From Candidatus Sulfotelmatobacter sp. (GTDB lineage: Bacteria; Acidobacteriota; Terriglobia; Terriglobales; SbA1), in assembly GCA_030151135.1 (NCBI GenBank), contig JASLEQ010000030.1:1-18208 (forward strand): a DNA stretch of 18,208 nucleotides. The letters run 5' to 3'. This document shows, in pieces, positions 1 through 10,000 of this stretch. The translations under genes and the position numbers were made by a program. How positions within the stretch are numbered: position 1 is the stretch's first letter; every line of letters begins with the position of its first letter. The notes under the pieces are model-generated. The model saw nothing but the letters and a program-made list of their open reading frames with translations, was not told where the DNA came from and ran no database searches.

Positions 1-1
1 G

Positions 2-460
2 AATGACGCGGGCGAACTGCAGGTGACAATCGGCGAGATGCAGCCGGGCACGAAGGCTGATCTCACAGTCCTGCGCGATGGTAAGACGATGAGTATGCCC
101 GTTACGTTGGAGGCACTCGGGAGCCACGGCAAGGACAACGGTTCTTCGTCCGAAAGCAACGGGAAGATGCGCTGGGGTCTGGGGCTAGGGAACGTGACGC
201 CGGACCTTCGCGATCAGTTGCAACTGCCGAAGAATGTGAACGGTGCAGTGATCGAGCAGGTGCAACCCGGCAGCTCGGCTGATAACGCGGGCTTGCAGCA
301 AGGGGACGTCATTCTCGAGGTGAACCGTCACAAGGTGCAAAGCGCGAGCGACGTTCAGAAAGATCTGTCCAGCGTGCCGAAAGGCCAGGATGCTCTCGTC
401 CTGGTTTGGTCGAACGGCGGGAACACCTTCCGCGTTCTGCATTCGCCTGAAGGCGCGTAA
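2..460 (+). CDS. HtrA/Deg-type serine protease, C-terminal PDZ part (5' truncated)
   Basis: The open frame runs in from before the window and ends at TAA 458-460, leaving 152 residues. The first ~40 residues look like the end of one PDZ domain (VTIGEMQPGTKADLTVLRDGK). After a Ser/Gly/Asn-rich linker comes a second PDZ domain, with GLGLGNVTPDLRDQLQLP, then VIEQVQPGSSADNAGL and QQGDVILEVN. This PDZ-linker-PDZ tail is typical of DegP/DegQ/HtrA periplasmic proteases, which degrade or chaperone misfolded envelope proteins. The protease domain and its His-Asp-Ser triad would lie upstream and cannot be seen, so catalytic status is unknown. A strong terminator follows directly, so the gene ends its transcription unit. 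Another PDZ-containing periplasmic protein is possible. Confidence 0.85.
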   Translation, partial: NDAGELQVTIGEMQPGTKADLTVLRDGKTMSMPVTLEALGSHGKDNGSSSESNGKMRWGLGLGNVTPDLRDQLQLPKNVNGAVIEQVQPGSSADNAGLQQGDVILEVNRHKVQSASDVQKDLSSVPKGQDALVLVWSNGGNTFRVLHSPEGA

Positions 461-476
461 TTCTTGAATGCTCTAC

Positions 477-513
477 TGCGCCGTACTCGTAAGGGTACGG
501 CGCATTTTATTTT
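477..513 (+). terminator. Rho-independent terminator of the PDZ protease gene
   Basis: A perfect 10-bp stem (TGCGCCGTAC at 477-486 with GTACGGCGCA at 495-504) has an 8-nt loop and is followed by TTTTATTTT at 505-513. The T-rich tract overlaps the last codons of the convergent esterase gene, whose stop codon occupies 507-509 on the other strand. Confidence 0.9.
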
Positions 514-1904
514 CCCGCCGCCTTGAAATGCCTGTCTGCGAATTCGAGGAATGTGGGCCAATTCGGCGCCGGAGTGTGTCCTCCACGGTGTTGACGGAAC
601 CCGATATCTCCGTCGATGAATGCGGTCTCAATGGGAGGAAACTGGGCGGTCCCTAGATCTTTCTTCCCGAGCAGGTGATAGACGGGACCAGCTCCCACGG
701 CAGCCAGGAACATTCCTTTCGGATCCGTCCATCCATCTCCAGTGACGGCGCCAGCGCCAATGAAAACCGGACGCGGCGCGCACAACGCGATGAGTTCGTC
801 CGCATCGATCGGCAGGTCGTTGACCGTTAGCGGCCCGTCGTACTTCAGAAAATTCCCGGCCATCCAGTGATATTCGCCTGTGCCGGCGATATTCCCAATC
901 TGCTCTCCGAAATTGCGGCGATAGAGCTTTGCGCCAGCTTCTCCCGATGAACTGATGTAGGCAATTGCGAATCTAGGGTCGAATGCCATCGCGACCAGAG
1001 CGGCCTTTCCATAGCGGGAGTGGCCCTCGATTCCGACACTCTTTGCGTCGACCGACTTATCCGTTTCCAAGTAATCAAGCACGCGGCTCGCACCCCAGGC
1101 CCAAGCCCGAAGGACGCCCCAGGCATCAAGACCGCGCGGCTGGCCTTGATTCGCGAGACCGATGACGCCGTTTTGCAAGCCATCGCCGCTGTCCGCCTGA
1201 ACGCTGGTCGGAATATACACCGCATAACCCCATCCTTTTGAAAGTACCTGTTGCTGCCATGTGGGCCCTGGCTCCGGACGAAACATGTCCGGGAAACGCT
1301 TGGCGAGCGAGGCGAGGACCTCGGGACTCAGAGCCAACTCCATAATTACCGGAACTGGTCCGCGTGCGTCAGCCGGCGTGGTGAGAGCCAAATTAATGTC
1401 GACGGAGATCCGCGTATCCGCCGAATTGTCGAGATGCCCAATCAATGTTTTCGTGAGAATAGGGATATCACCGTTCTTATCGTGCGAGGTGCGGACCACC
1501 TCCCACTTTACTGCCGGCGCATTGGCTGGAACGCGGCCATAGACTTCTCGCTCAAAATCCTCAACGATCTCTGGGCGGCGACGGTCCCACCACGACCGGG
1601 AGTTTGTGATTCTCGTGCCATTCTTTAGAACCAACGGATCTGGTGGCGGCCCGAAGGAGTTTGCCTTTTCTTCATCCATGTTCGCCGCGTTCGGAGATTT
1701 TGGGTCACCATCGGCCCCACGACGTAAAGAAGTGATGTGAAGCAACTGCATGAGGCGAGAATGGTCTTGCTCGGCAGAAAGAGAGCCTGCAGCATTTGAG
1801 TTCACGGGTTGTTGCTGACTGGCCCGATTTGGGCCGACCGGCACAACCATGAACACGAGAATAAGCAGGGCGAAGCTATCCCGGGCAGTCTGAATCGTAG
1901 ACAT
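507..1904 (-). CDS. CE15-type glucuronoyl esterase, secreted
   Basis: The 465-residue product resembles bacterial carbohydrate esterase family 15, alpha/beta-hydrolases that cleave the ester between 4-O-methyl-glucuronate on xylan and lignin alcohols. The nucleophile motif G-H-S-R-Y-G-K places the catalytic serine at residue 296. The histidine is probably H443 in the RGGHTPAPNWPTF segment. Candidate catalytic acids are E322 (SGEAGAKLYRR) and D390 (GDGWTDPKG); I cannot decide between them. Residues 10-23 are hydrophobic and look like a signal peptide with a weakly charged start, followed by a low-complexity linker to about residue 80, so export is likely. ATG at 1904 is preceded by AGGA at about -11. 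The phospholipase-like gene lies 94 bp upstream on the same strand with no clear terminator between them, so co-transcription is possible. A related hydrolase activity cannot be excluded. Confidence 0.82.
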   Translation of the reverse strand: MSTIQTARDSFALLILVFMVVPVGPNRASQQQPVNSNAAGSLSAEQDHSRLMQLLHITSLRRGADGDPKSPNAANMDEEKANSFGPPPDPLVLKNGTRITNSRSWWDRRRPEIVEDFEREVYGRVPANAPAVKWEVVRTSHDKNGDIPILTKTLIGHLDNSADTRISVDINLALTTPADARGPVPVIMELALSPEVLASLAKRFPDMFRPEPGPTWQQQVLSKGWGYAVYIPTSVQADSGDGLQNGVIGLANQGQPRGLDAWGVLRAWAWGASRVLDYLETDKSVDAKSVGIEGHSRYGKAALVAMAFDPRFAIAYISSSGEAGAKLYRRNFGEQIGNIAGTGEYHWMAGNFLKYDGPLTVNDLPIDADELIALCAPRPVFIGAGAVTGDGWTDPKGMFLAAVGAGPVYHLLGKKDLGTAQFPPIETAFIDGDIGFRQHRGGHTPAPNWPTFLEFADRHFKAAGK

Positions 1905-1998
1905 AATGAAATCCTATCGGGATGAGATGTCCAACTTGTACGCCAGGGATTGTCGCACGATCAAACCAGCGTGGGGCATCAGCGAGTGAAGCCGCAGA

Positions 1999-3288
1999 TC
2001 AGCGTATCTCTGTGGCCTCGGTGATTGCTGGCCCATTGGAATCGGTCGATTTCAGCTTGTCCAATTCGCTGAGCGTCTTCTGCCAGGCCTGTGCGTTTTT
2101 CTTCGTGGAGACCGCTTCTGGATCGCGGTAAAAAGTGAGAAGGTTCTCTTTTAACTCCGGCGTGATCTTCTGGAAGTTATCACGAGCAAGTTGATCCAAA
2201 AGATGGCCGTAGGCCTTGTCCGTCAGCGCGTACTCTCCCGCATGAGTCATTTTCCCAGTGTCGAAATCCGTATTGGTGAGATGTAAATCGTTCTTACGAA
2301 CTTCTTTCAACAGGCCGCGATAATCATCGAGCGTATGGTCAACGCTCGCAATATAGAGGTCTTCGGTTTTCCGCGTGGGAACTTTAAAATCAAGGGCTTT
2401 GAACGGACCTACCTTCGGAACAAAGCGCAGGAAGAAGGCCAGCACTTCGGTTCCGAATCCCGGCTTGCGGTACCCTTTCCCCCACTCGCGTTGATACTTG
2501 GCCCGCGATAGGTAGTAGCGGAACTTGCGGGCGTTGAAGTTGGGGGTTTCCGCGACTATTTCTTTTTTACGGGCGACCAACGCAACCCGTGTCATTTGCG
2601 GAATAATCCGGCTGATGGCGCGACGAAACGTTCCAATCGCCAGATCTTCATTCTTGATTACGTCGGTCAGCGGAACGCCGTAGGTATCTTGAAACGCCCG
2701 CTCGAGAACGGGCTTCGAAACTTCAAAGCCGATGAAGTCGTGATAGCGATCGGAGGTGTACCGGTTCTTCGCGACCTGCGTCATGTCGAAACCGAACTCG
2801 GTTTGAATGTGCGCCTTGGGATTATCTTCATAGGTCACCGACGAGCCAAATTTCTCACGTAATTTCGGGAACAAAATCGCCACTGACTGATTCACCGCCG
2901 GATGGCCCATGTTATCGGCCGAGTAGTGAGCGAGGGCGCCCAGGGCGAAGGCATACTCGTTGAGGTCGGAGGCTTCTTTGACAAGGTTGACGATGAAGTC
3001 ACCGCTCCGCACATAGTGGGTGAGATCGCTGAAGTACTTGTTCCCAAAGGGGTAGTAACCCATGTCTTGCACGAGCGATCCACCGTAGGCAAAGGCGTGG
3101 GCTTTCCGCAGATCTTCCGGACTTGAACCCGGAAACCGGTGCACGAGCATTGGCTGGATATCATCTTTCCAAAGCAGGTCGACCACTTCCTCGTGCGTTA
3201 AAACAGAATACGCAGAGCTGCCGCCCGTAAGACTAAGGAGCACGGCGACGGCCATCAGGACTTGGGTCAGACTGCGCGAGCTCTTCAT
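1999..3288 (-). CDS. Zinc-dependent phospholipase C-like secreted protein
   Basis: The 429-residue product resembles the zinc-dependent phospholipase C/nuclease all-helical fold (Zn_dep_PLPC type). Likely metal ligands, numbered from the chosen start, are H32 (VLTHEE), D75 (SLVQDMGYYP), H91 (DLTHYV) and H121, D125 and H129 (AHYSADNMGHP). The frame is open 40 codons further upstream to 3408, but I chose ATG at 3286-3288. From there the protein starts with MKSSRSLTQVL, a hydrophobic core and SSA-Y at 24-27, a standard signal peptide; GGAAGG lies about 10 nt upstream. The protein is therefore probably exported. The C-terminal half (about 170-429) is basic, helical and of unknown role. Substrate is unknown; many acidobacterial and myxobacterial relatives are uncharacterised. 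Confidence 0.75.
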   Translation of the reverse strand: MKSSRSLTQVLMAVAVLLSLTGGSSAYSVLTHEEVVDLLWKDDIQPMLVHRFPGSSPEDLRKAHAFAYGGSLVQDMGYYPFGNKYFSDLTHYVRSGDFIVNLVKEASDLNEYAFALGALAHYSADNMGHPAVNQSVAILFPKLREKFGSSVTYEDNPKAHIQTEFGFDMTQVAKNRYTSDRYHDFIGFEVSKPVLERAFQDTYGVPLTDVIKNEDLAIGTFRRAISRIIPQMTRVALVARKKEIVAETPNFNARKFRYYLSRAKYQREWGKGYRKPGFGTEVLAFFLRFVPKVGPFKALDFKVPTRKTEDLYIASVDHTLDDYRGLLKEVRKNDLHLTNTDFDTGKMTHAGEYALTDKAYGHLLDQLARDNFQKITPELKENLLTFYRDPEAVSTKKNAQAWQKTLSELDKLKSTDSNGPAITEATEIR

Positions 3289-3604
3289 AGGTGAGTGGCC
3301 TTCCGCCAGAAGGTACACGATCACGATCCATGACTGCCAAACAGCTTTCCCTGCAAATTGCCTGAGAACCTCTTTTAGTTGCCCGATTGCGGGCAAGGTT
3401 GGCCGCATACGGTGTTTCCGATCAATGTGTCCAGCAATTTTCTCGCTACCAGAAAATCACGCATACAAAGTACAGCCACAATCTAGTGTCTTTACAAGGT
3501 TCGCGTTAATGACAGGGCGCGAATTGAGTCCTACCTTAGGCTAGCGTCGCGACCCGAGAGCAACGCGCCGCAGAATTTTGACCCTGAGCAGGCGAGGAGA
3601 TCAC
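3289..3604. promoter_or_regulatory. Divergent intergenic region with small inverted repeat
   Basis: These 316 bp separate the minus-strand phospholipase-like gene from the plus-strand mini membrane protein gene, so they should hold promoters for both directions. I see no convincing -35/-10 pair. A 7-bp inverted repeat (ATTTTCT at 3437-3443 with AGAAAAT at 3451-3457, 7-nt spacer) has the shape of a regulator half-site pair, but function is unknown. No gene is visible here. Confidence 0.35.
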
Positions 3605-3760
3605 ATGAGCATTTGGACAGTGTTGTTCATTATCTTGCTGATTGCATGGTTGTGCGGCTTTACGGTGTTTCACGTGGCAGGCGGATTGATCCATCTGCTG
3701 CTGATATTCGCCGTTATTTCGCTCATCCTGCATTTCGTTTTGGGCAGACGCGCAGTTTAA
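3605..3760 (+). CDS. lmo0937-type 51-residue membrane protein
   Basis: A tiny protein of 51 residues starts MSIWTVLFIILLIAWLCGFT. It has two hydrophobic segments (about 3-20 and 28-46) joined by FHVAGGLIH, and ends in a basic tail LGRRAV. The GG-IHLLL arrangement is the recognisable pattern of the lmo0937 family of small membrane proteins, whose molecular role is unknown. I chose ATG at 3605 over the in-frame ATG at 3578 because GAGGAGA at 3593-3599 sits just upstream of it and family members start at the first hydrophobic segment. It stands alone ahead of the kinase operon, with a 267-bp gap. It is one of three mini membrane protein genes in this window. Confidence 0.8.
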   Translation: MSIWTVLFIILLIAWLCGFTVFHVAGGLIHLLLIFAVISLILHFVLGRRAV

Positions 3761-4027
3761 ACGTTGAGCGGTCGGCGCACGGCCCACAGCGTGCGCTGGC
3801 CTCTCGTCTTCTTCGCAATCCAAACTACAGGAAATACCTTAGGGCGCACCGGTGTGCCGCAATGATCCAATAACCGGGAGCGCCGGAGAGCCATCGGCAC
3901 CCCGCGCCGGTTAGCAAATTACTCCTAAAAAGCACTTACTGATGTCCCAGCAGGGCTTGTCTGTCGACCGGAGCCGGACCGAGGCACGGATGGAAAGCAT
4001 GGCCGCCTGTCACCTGCGGAGAAGACC
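3761..4027. promoter_or_regulatory. Leader region upstream of the kinase operon
   Basis: This 267-bp gap should carry the 3' end of the mini membrane gene transcript and the promoter of the kinase operon. An imperfect GC-rich inverted repeat is bounded by TAACCGG (about 3872) and CCGGTTA (about 3908) and is not followed by a T tract, so it is not a clear terminator. GGAGA at 4018-4022 is the ribosome binding site for the kinase. I see no gene and no confident promoter. Confidence 0.3.
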
Positions 4028-7000
4028 ATGAAGAGATCGTCCGTCAACGAAGTAATGCCAGGGGATGGGGCTGAAAATCTAGCAGCCCTGCCAAAAACCA
4101 ATGGCAAGACAAAAACGTCACAGGAAACGCTTGAACTGAACGTAATCCTGGCCAGCCTGCAGAGTATGCGGAACGGAGATTTTAGCGTCCGATTACCGGG
4201 TACATGGGTGGGATTGTCGGGGAAAATCGCCGACACCTTCAACGAGATCGTAGCCGCCAATCAACACATGGCGCAGGAGTTGAAGCGGGTCGGTCAAGCG
4301 GTCGGCAAACAGGGAAAAACGCGAGAACGGACGCGGTTCCATGAATCTCGAGGCGACTGGGGCGAAATGGAGGTCTCGGTCAATACGTTAGTGGAGGATC
4401 TCCTGCGGCCCACGGCTGAAGTGACCCGAGCCATCGCCGCAGTGGCGCAGGGCGACCTGACGCAGACTGTTCGTCTCGATGTGGACGGCCGCCCCCTGGA
4501 GGGCGAGTTCCTGCGATCCGCAAATCTTGTCAACACGATGATTCAGCAGTTGGGCGTGTTTACAGCGGAAGTAACCCGCGTAGCCCGCGAAGTGGGCACC
4601 GAAGGTAAGTTGGGCGGCCAGGCGCAAGTTCCTGACGTCGCCGGAACCTGGAAGGACCTTACCGATAACGTGAACCTGATGGCCAGCAACCTGACTGGCC
4701 AGGTCCGAAACATCGCCGAAGTCGCAACGGCTGTGGCCAGTGGCGATTTATCACGAAAGATTACGGTCGACGTCCGCGGTGAAATTTTGCAGTTGAAAGA
4801 AGCCATCAACACGATGGTGGACCAGTTGCGCTCGTTCGCTTCGGAAGTGACGCGTGTGGCTCGCGAGGTCGGTACCGACGGAAAACTCGGCGGCCAAGCC
4901 GTTGTACCTGGTGTCGCAGGAACCTGGAAAGATCTGACGGACTCCGTCAACGCCATGGCCGGAAACCTCACGGCCCAGGTCCGAAACATCGCTGAAGTCA
5001 CGACCGCTGTGGCTCGCGGCGACTTGTCGCGAAAGATTACCGTCGACGTTAAGGGCGAAATTCTCGAGTTGAAAGACACCATCAACACGATGGTGGACCA
5101 GTTGAACGCGTTCGCGGGCGAAGTGACGCGCGTGGCCCGCGAAGTTGGAACGGAAGGCAAGCTTGGTGGTCAGGCACAGGTCCCAGGTGTCGCCGGAACC
5201 TGGAAAGATCTCACCGACAACGTGAACTTTATGGCCAGTAACCTGACTGGTCAGGTGCGTAACATCGCCGAAGTCGCGACAGCTATTGCCAGCGGTGACT
5301 TGTCGCGCAAGATCACGGTCGACGTCCGCGGCGAAATCCTGCAGTTGAAAGAAACGCTGAACACGATGGTGGACCAGCTCAATCGGTTCGCCGGCGAAGT
5401 GACGCGTGTGGCCCGCGAAGTGGGAACTGAAGGACGACTCGGCGGTCAGGCAAACGTGCCCGGCGTCGCCGGAACCTGGAAAGATTTGACGGACTCCGTG
5501 AACTCCATGGCCGGTAACTTGACTGGCCAAGTCAGAAACATTGCCGAAGTCACCACAGCCGTGGCGCGCGGCGACTTGTCACGCAAGATCACGGTCGATG
5601 TGAAAGGCGAAATTCTTGAGCTTAAGAACACCATCAATACGATGGTGGACCAGCTCAACGCGTTCGCCGGCGAAGTGACGCGTGTGGCCCGCGAAGTCGG
5701 TACGGATGGAAAGCTCGGCGGTCAGGCGCAAGTGCCGGGCGTTGCCGGAACCTGGAAGGATCTCACGGACAACGTCAACTTCATGGCCAGCAACCTGACG
5801 GGCCAGGTGCGAAACATCGCCGATGTGGCGACGGCCGTGGCCCGCGGCGACTTGTCACGCAAGATTACCGTCGACGTGAAAGGTGAAATTCTTGAGCTGA
5901 AAGACACCATCAACACGATGGTGGACCAGTTGCGTTCGTTCGCGTCGGAAGTGACTCGTGTTGCTCGCGAGGTCGGTACCGACGGAAAACTGGGTGGCCA
6001 GGCAGTCGTGCCCGGCGTCGGCGGCACGTGGAAAGATTTGACCGACTCCGTGAACTCGATGGCCAGCAACCTGACTGCTCAGGTGCGAAACATCGCCGAA
6101 GTGTCGACGGCTATCGCGAGCGGCGATTTGTCAAAGAAGATCACGGTCAACGTGAGCGGCGAAATTCTGCTGCTGAAGGAAACCATCAACACGATGGTGG
6201 ATCAGCTCAACGCCTTCGGTGCAGAAGTCACGCGTGTGGCTCGCGAAGTCGGCTCCGAAGGGAAACTGGGTGGGCAAGCGCAAGTACCGGGAGTGGCCGG
6301 AACCTGGAAAGACTTGACCGACTCCGTGAACTCGATGGCCGGAAACCTTACGGCGCAGGTGCGAAACATCGCGGAAGTCACGACCGCTGTGGCCCGCGGC
6401 GACTTATCTCGCAAGATCACGGTCGACGTCCGAGGTGAAATTCTCGAACTCAAGAACACCATCAACACGATGGTCGACCAGCTTAACGCATTCGCTGGTG
6501 AAGTGACCCGCGTCGCCCGCGAGGTGGGTACGGACGGAAAGCTCGGTGGTCAGGCTCAGGTGCCGGGCGTTGCTGGAACCTGGAAAGATCTCACCGACAA
6601 CGTGAACTTCATGGCCAGCAACCTGACAGGCCAGGTGCGAAACATCGCGGAAGTCGCGACTGCTATCGCTAATGGCGATTTGTCGAAGAAGATCACCGTA
6701 GACGTCCGCGGCGAAATCTTGCAGCTGAAAGAAACGCTGAACACAATGGTCGAGCAGTTGCGATCGTTCGCTGCCGAAGTGACGCGCGTTGCTCGCGAAG
6801 TCGGTTCCGAAGGCCGGCTGGGTGGGCAGGCCAACGTGCCCGGAGTTGCTGGAACGTGGAAAGATCTCACGGACTCCGTGAACGCCATGGCTGGTAACCT
6901 GACAGCGCAGGTGAGAAACATCGCTGAAGTTACGACGGCTGTGGCCCGCGGCGATTTGTCGCGCAAGATCACGGTCGACGTAAAAGGCGAAATTCTCGAG

Positions 7001-10000
7001 CTCAAGAACACCATCAACACGATGGTGGACCAGTTGAACGCGTTTGCGGCGGAAGTAACGCGTGTAGCCCGCGAAGTCGGTACAGAAGGAAAACTTGGCG
7101 GACAGGCGGCAGTGCCTGGTGTCGCTGGAACCTGGAAAGATCTCACCGACAACGTGAACGTCATGGCGGCAAACCTGACTGAACAAGTGCGCGGCATTGT
7201 GAAGGTCGTTACCGCTGTGGCCAACGGCGATCTGACCCAGAAGCTGACGGTGAACGCGAAGGGCGAAGTCGCCGCTCTCGCAGAAACCATCAACAACATG
7301 ACGGGTACACTCGCCACCTTCGCCGATCAGGTGACCACAGTCGCCCGCGAAGTCGGTGTGGAAGGCCGGCTTGGTGGACAGGCGAACGTTCCCGGCGCGG
7401 CTGGTACCTGGAAAGACTTGACGGGCAACGTTAACCTGCTCGCCGATAACCTCACCAACCAGGTTCGAGCCATTGCCGAAGTGGCGACCGCTGTCACCAA
7501 AGGTGACCTCACGCGTTCGATTCAGGTGGAAGCCAGCGGCGAAGTCGCGGAGTTGAAGGACAACATCAATACGATGATTGACAACCTTCGACTCACAACC
7601 GATCGCAATACCGAACAAGATTGGCTCAAGACAAACCTCGCACGCTTTACGGGTATGCTTCAGGGCCAGCGCGACCTGGCTACTGTAGGCCGCATGTTGC
7701 TTTCTGAGCTCGCTCCGCTGGTCAATGCGCAACAGGGCGTGATCTACCAGATGGAAAGCGAGGACGGCGGCGGCCTTGTCCTGCTGTCAGCCTTCGCGGA
7801 TGACGGAGATAACGGTCACCTGCGACAGTTAAGGATTGGCGACGGTTTGGTTGGCCAAGTTGCGGCGGAGAAGCGACGCATGCTGATCGCAGATCTGCCG
7901 GATAGAACGGTTCCTATCCGTTCGGGACTCTTCGCATCCGTTCCGAGAAACGTGATCGTACTGCCCGTCTTGTTCGAGGACCGAGTTAAGGCAGTCATCG
8001 AACTCGCGTCCCTCGGCACTTTTACCGCATCTCATCTTGCCTTCCTGGAGCAATTGACGGCCAGCATCGGGATCGTTCTGAACAGTATCGAAGCCACCAT
8101 GCAGACGGAAGGCCTGTTGAAGCAGTCGCAACAGTTGGCGGCGGAACTGCAGGCGCAGCAGAAAGAGTTGCAGCAGACGAACGAGCAGCTTGCTCAAAAA
8201 GCGCAGCAGCTCGCCGAACAGAACGTCGAAGTGGAGCGGAAGAACCAGGAAATCGAACAGGCCCGTCGCGCTCTGGAAGAAAAAGCCAAGGAGCTTGCTC
8301 TTACCTCAAAGTACAAATCCGAATTCCTGGCCAATATGTCTCACGAGCTGCGCACGCCGCTGAACTCGATTCTTGTGCTCGGTCAGCAGCTTAGCGAGAA
8401 TCCGGACCACAATCTCACGCCAAAACAGGTCGAGTTCGCCCGAACGATTCACGGTGCCGGCACCGACCTGTTAAATCTGATTAGCGACATTCTCGACCTG
8501 TCGAAGATCGAATCCGGAACGGTTTCCGTCGAGGCCGAGGAAGTGTTCTTTACCAATCTGCTTGAAATGGTCGCTCGTCCGTTCCGCCACGAAGCGGAGA
8601 ACCGCAGGCTGGCGTTCGAGGTTCAGTCGGATTCGAATTTGACGCGCAGCCTGGTAACGGACTCGAAGCGCTTGCAGCAAGTTCTAAAGAACCTGCTGTC
8701 GAACGCATTCAAGTTCACTGAGCACGGTTCCGTGAAGCTGGCCGTGAAATTAGCCAAACACGGATGGAGCGAAGACCATCCCATCCTTAGCGGGGCCGCC
8801 TCCGTGGTTTCGTTCGAGGTAGCGGACTCCGGCATCGGCATTCCGCCGGATAAGCAGCGCATCATCTTCGAGGCGTTCCAACAGGCAGATGCCAGCACGA
8901 GCCGCAAATACGGCGGAACCGGATTGGGTCTTGCCATCAGCCGCGAACTCGCCAGCTTGTTGGGAGGTGAGATTCAGCTGAGGAGCACTCCGGGCCAAGG
9001 CAGCACGTTTACGCTGTACTTGCCGTTGACTTATGTGGGCCCATCTGCGACGAAGTTGTCGCCCGCGGACCTCAAGACGCAAGTATCGTCGCTGAGCATA
9101 TCGAATATTGTCGTGAACGAGCGCCCGGTCGAGCACATTCCCGACGATCGTGAAAATCTGCAACCCGACGAAGCGGTGCTTCTGATCGTTGAGGACGATC
9201 CGCATTATGCGCGTGTCCTCTGCGATCTCGCGCGTGATAAGGGTTTCAAGGTCCTGGTGGCGTTGCGCGGATCGGAAGCGTTAGCTCTGGCGCGTGAGTT
9301 CCATCCGACCGCAGTCTCATTGGATGTCTTCCTTCCGGATATGCTTGGCTGGACCGTGTTGAACCATCTCAAGCAGGATCCGGCGACGAGACACATCCCG
9401 GTGCAGATGTTGACACTGGATGAAGACCGTCAACATGGACTGGCTCGCGGAGCCTTCGCGTTTGTAACTAAGCCGACAAGCCATGAGGAATTGGACTCGG
9501 CGTTGGCGCGGATCAAGCAATATTCAGCGCCCCGCCGTAAGCGCCTGCTCATCGTGGAAGACAATCCCGCCGAACAGTTCACCATTCGCGAGTTGCTGGG
9601 GCACGATGACATCGATGTGATTGTGGCGGCAACTGGTGGCGAAGCGCTGGAACTGGTCGAGAGCGATACCTTCGATTGCGTCGTGCTCGACCTGCGCCTT
9701 CCTGACATGTCGGGTTTCGATATCCTGGAACGTATGCGGGATATTCCGACCGTCAAGGATCTGCCTGTTGTTGTCTTTACAGGGAAAGAGTTGTCGCCGG
9801 AAGAGGATGCCCGGCTGCACACTCTTGCTCGCAGTGTAGTAGTCAAGGGAGTTGAATCGCCGGAGCGTCTGCTGGATGAGACCGCCCTGTTCCTGCATCG
9901 CATCGTTGCGGATCTTCCGAAAGAAAAACAGACGATGTTGGACCGCTTGCATCGATCGGATGAAGCGCTTGTCGGCAGGAAAGTGCTGGTAGTCGATGAC

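Noticed and set aside
4568..7603. The tandem 276-bp repeats as a CRISPR array, satellite or mobile element.
   Set aside because: The repeats are in-frame coding units of a protein domain with synonymous divergence; there are no spacers, transposase or terminal repeats.
4543..7732. Long antisense open frames (205 to 442 codons) on the minus strand across the HAMP region.
   Set aside because: They mirror the repeated codon pattern of the plus-strand kinase, have no ribosome binding sites and show only low-complexity repeats of shadow sequence.
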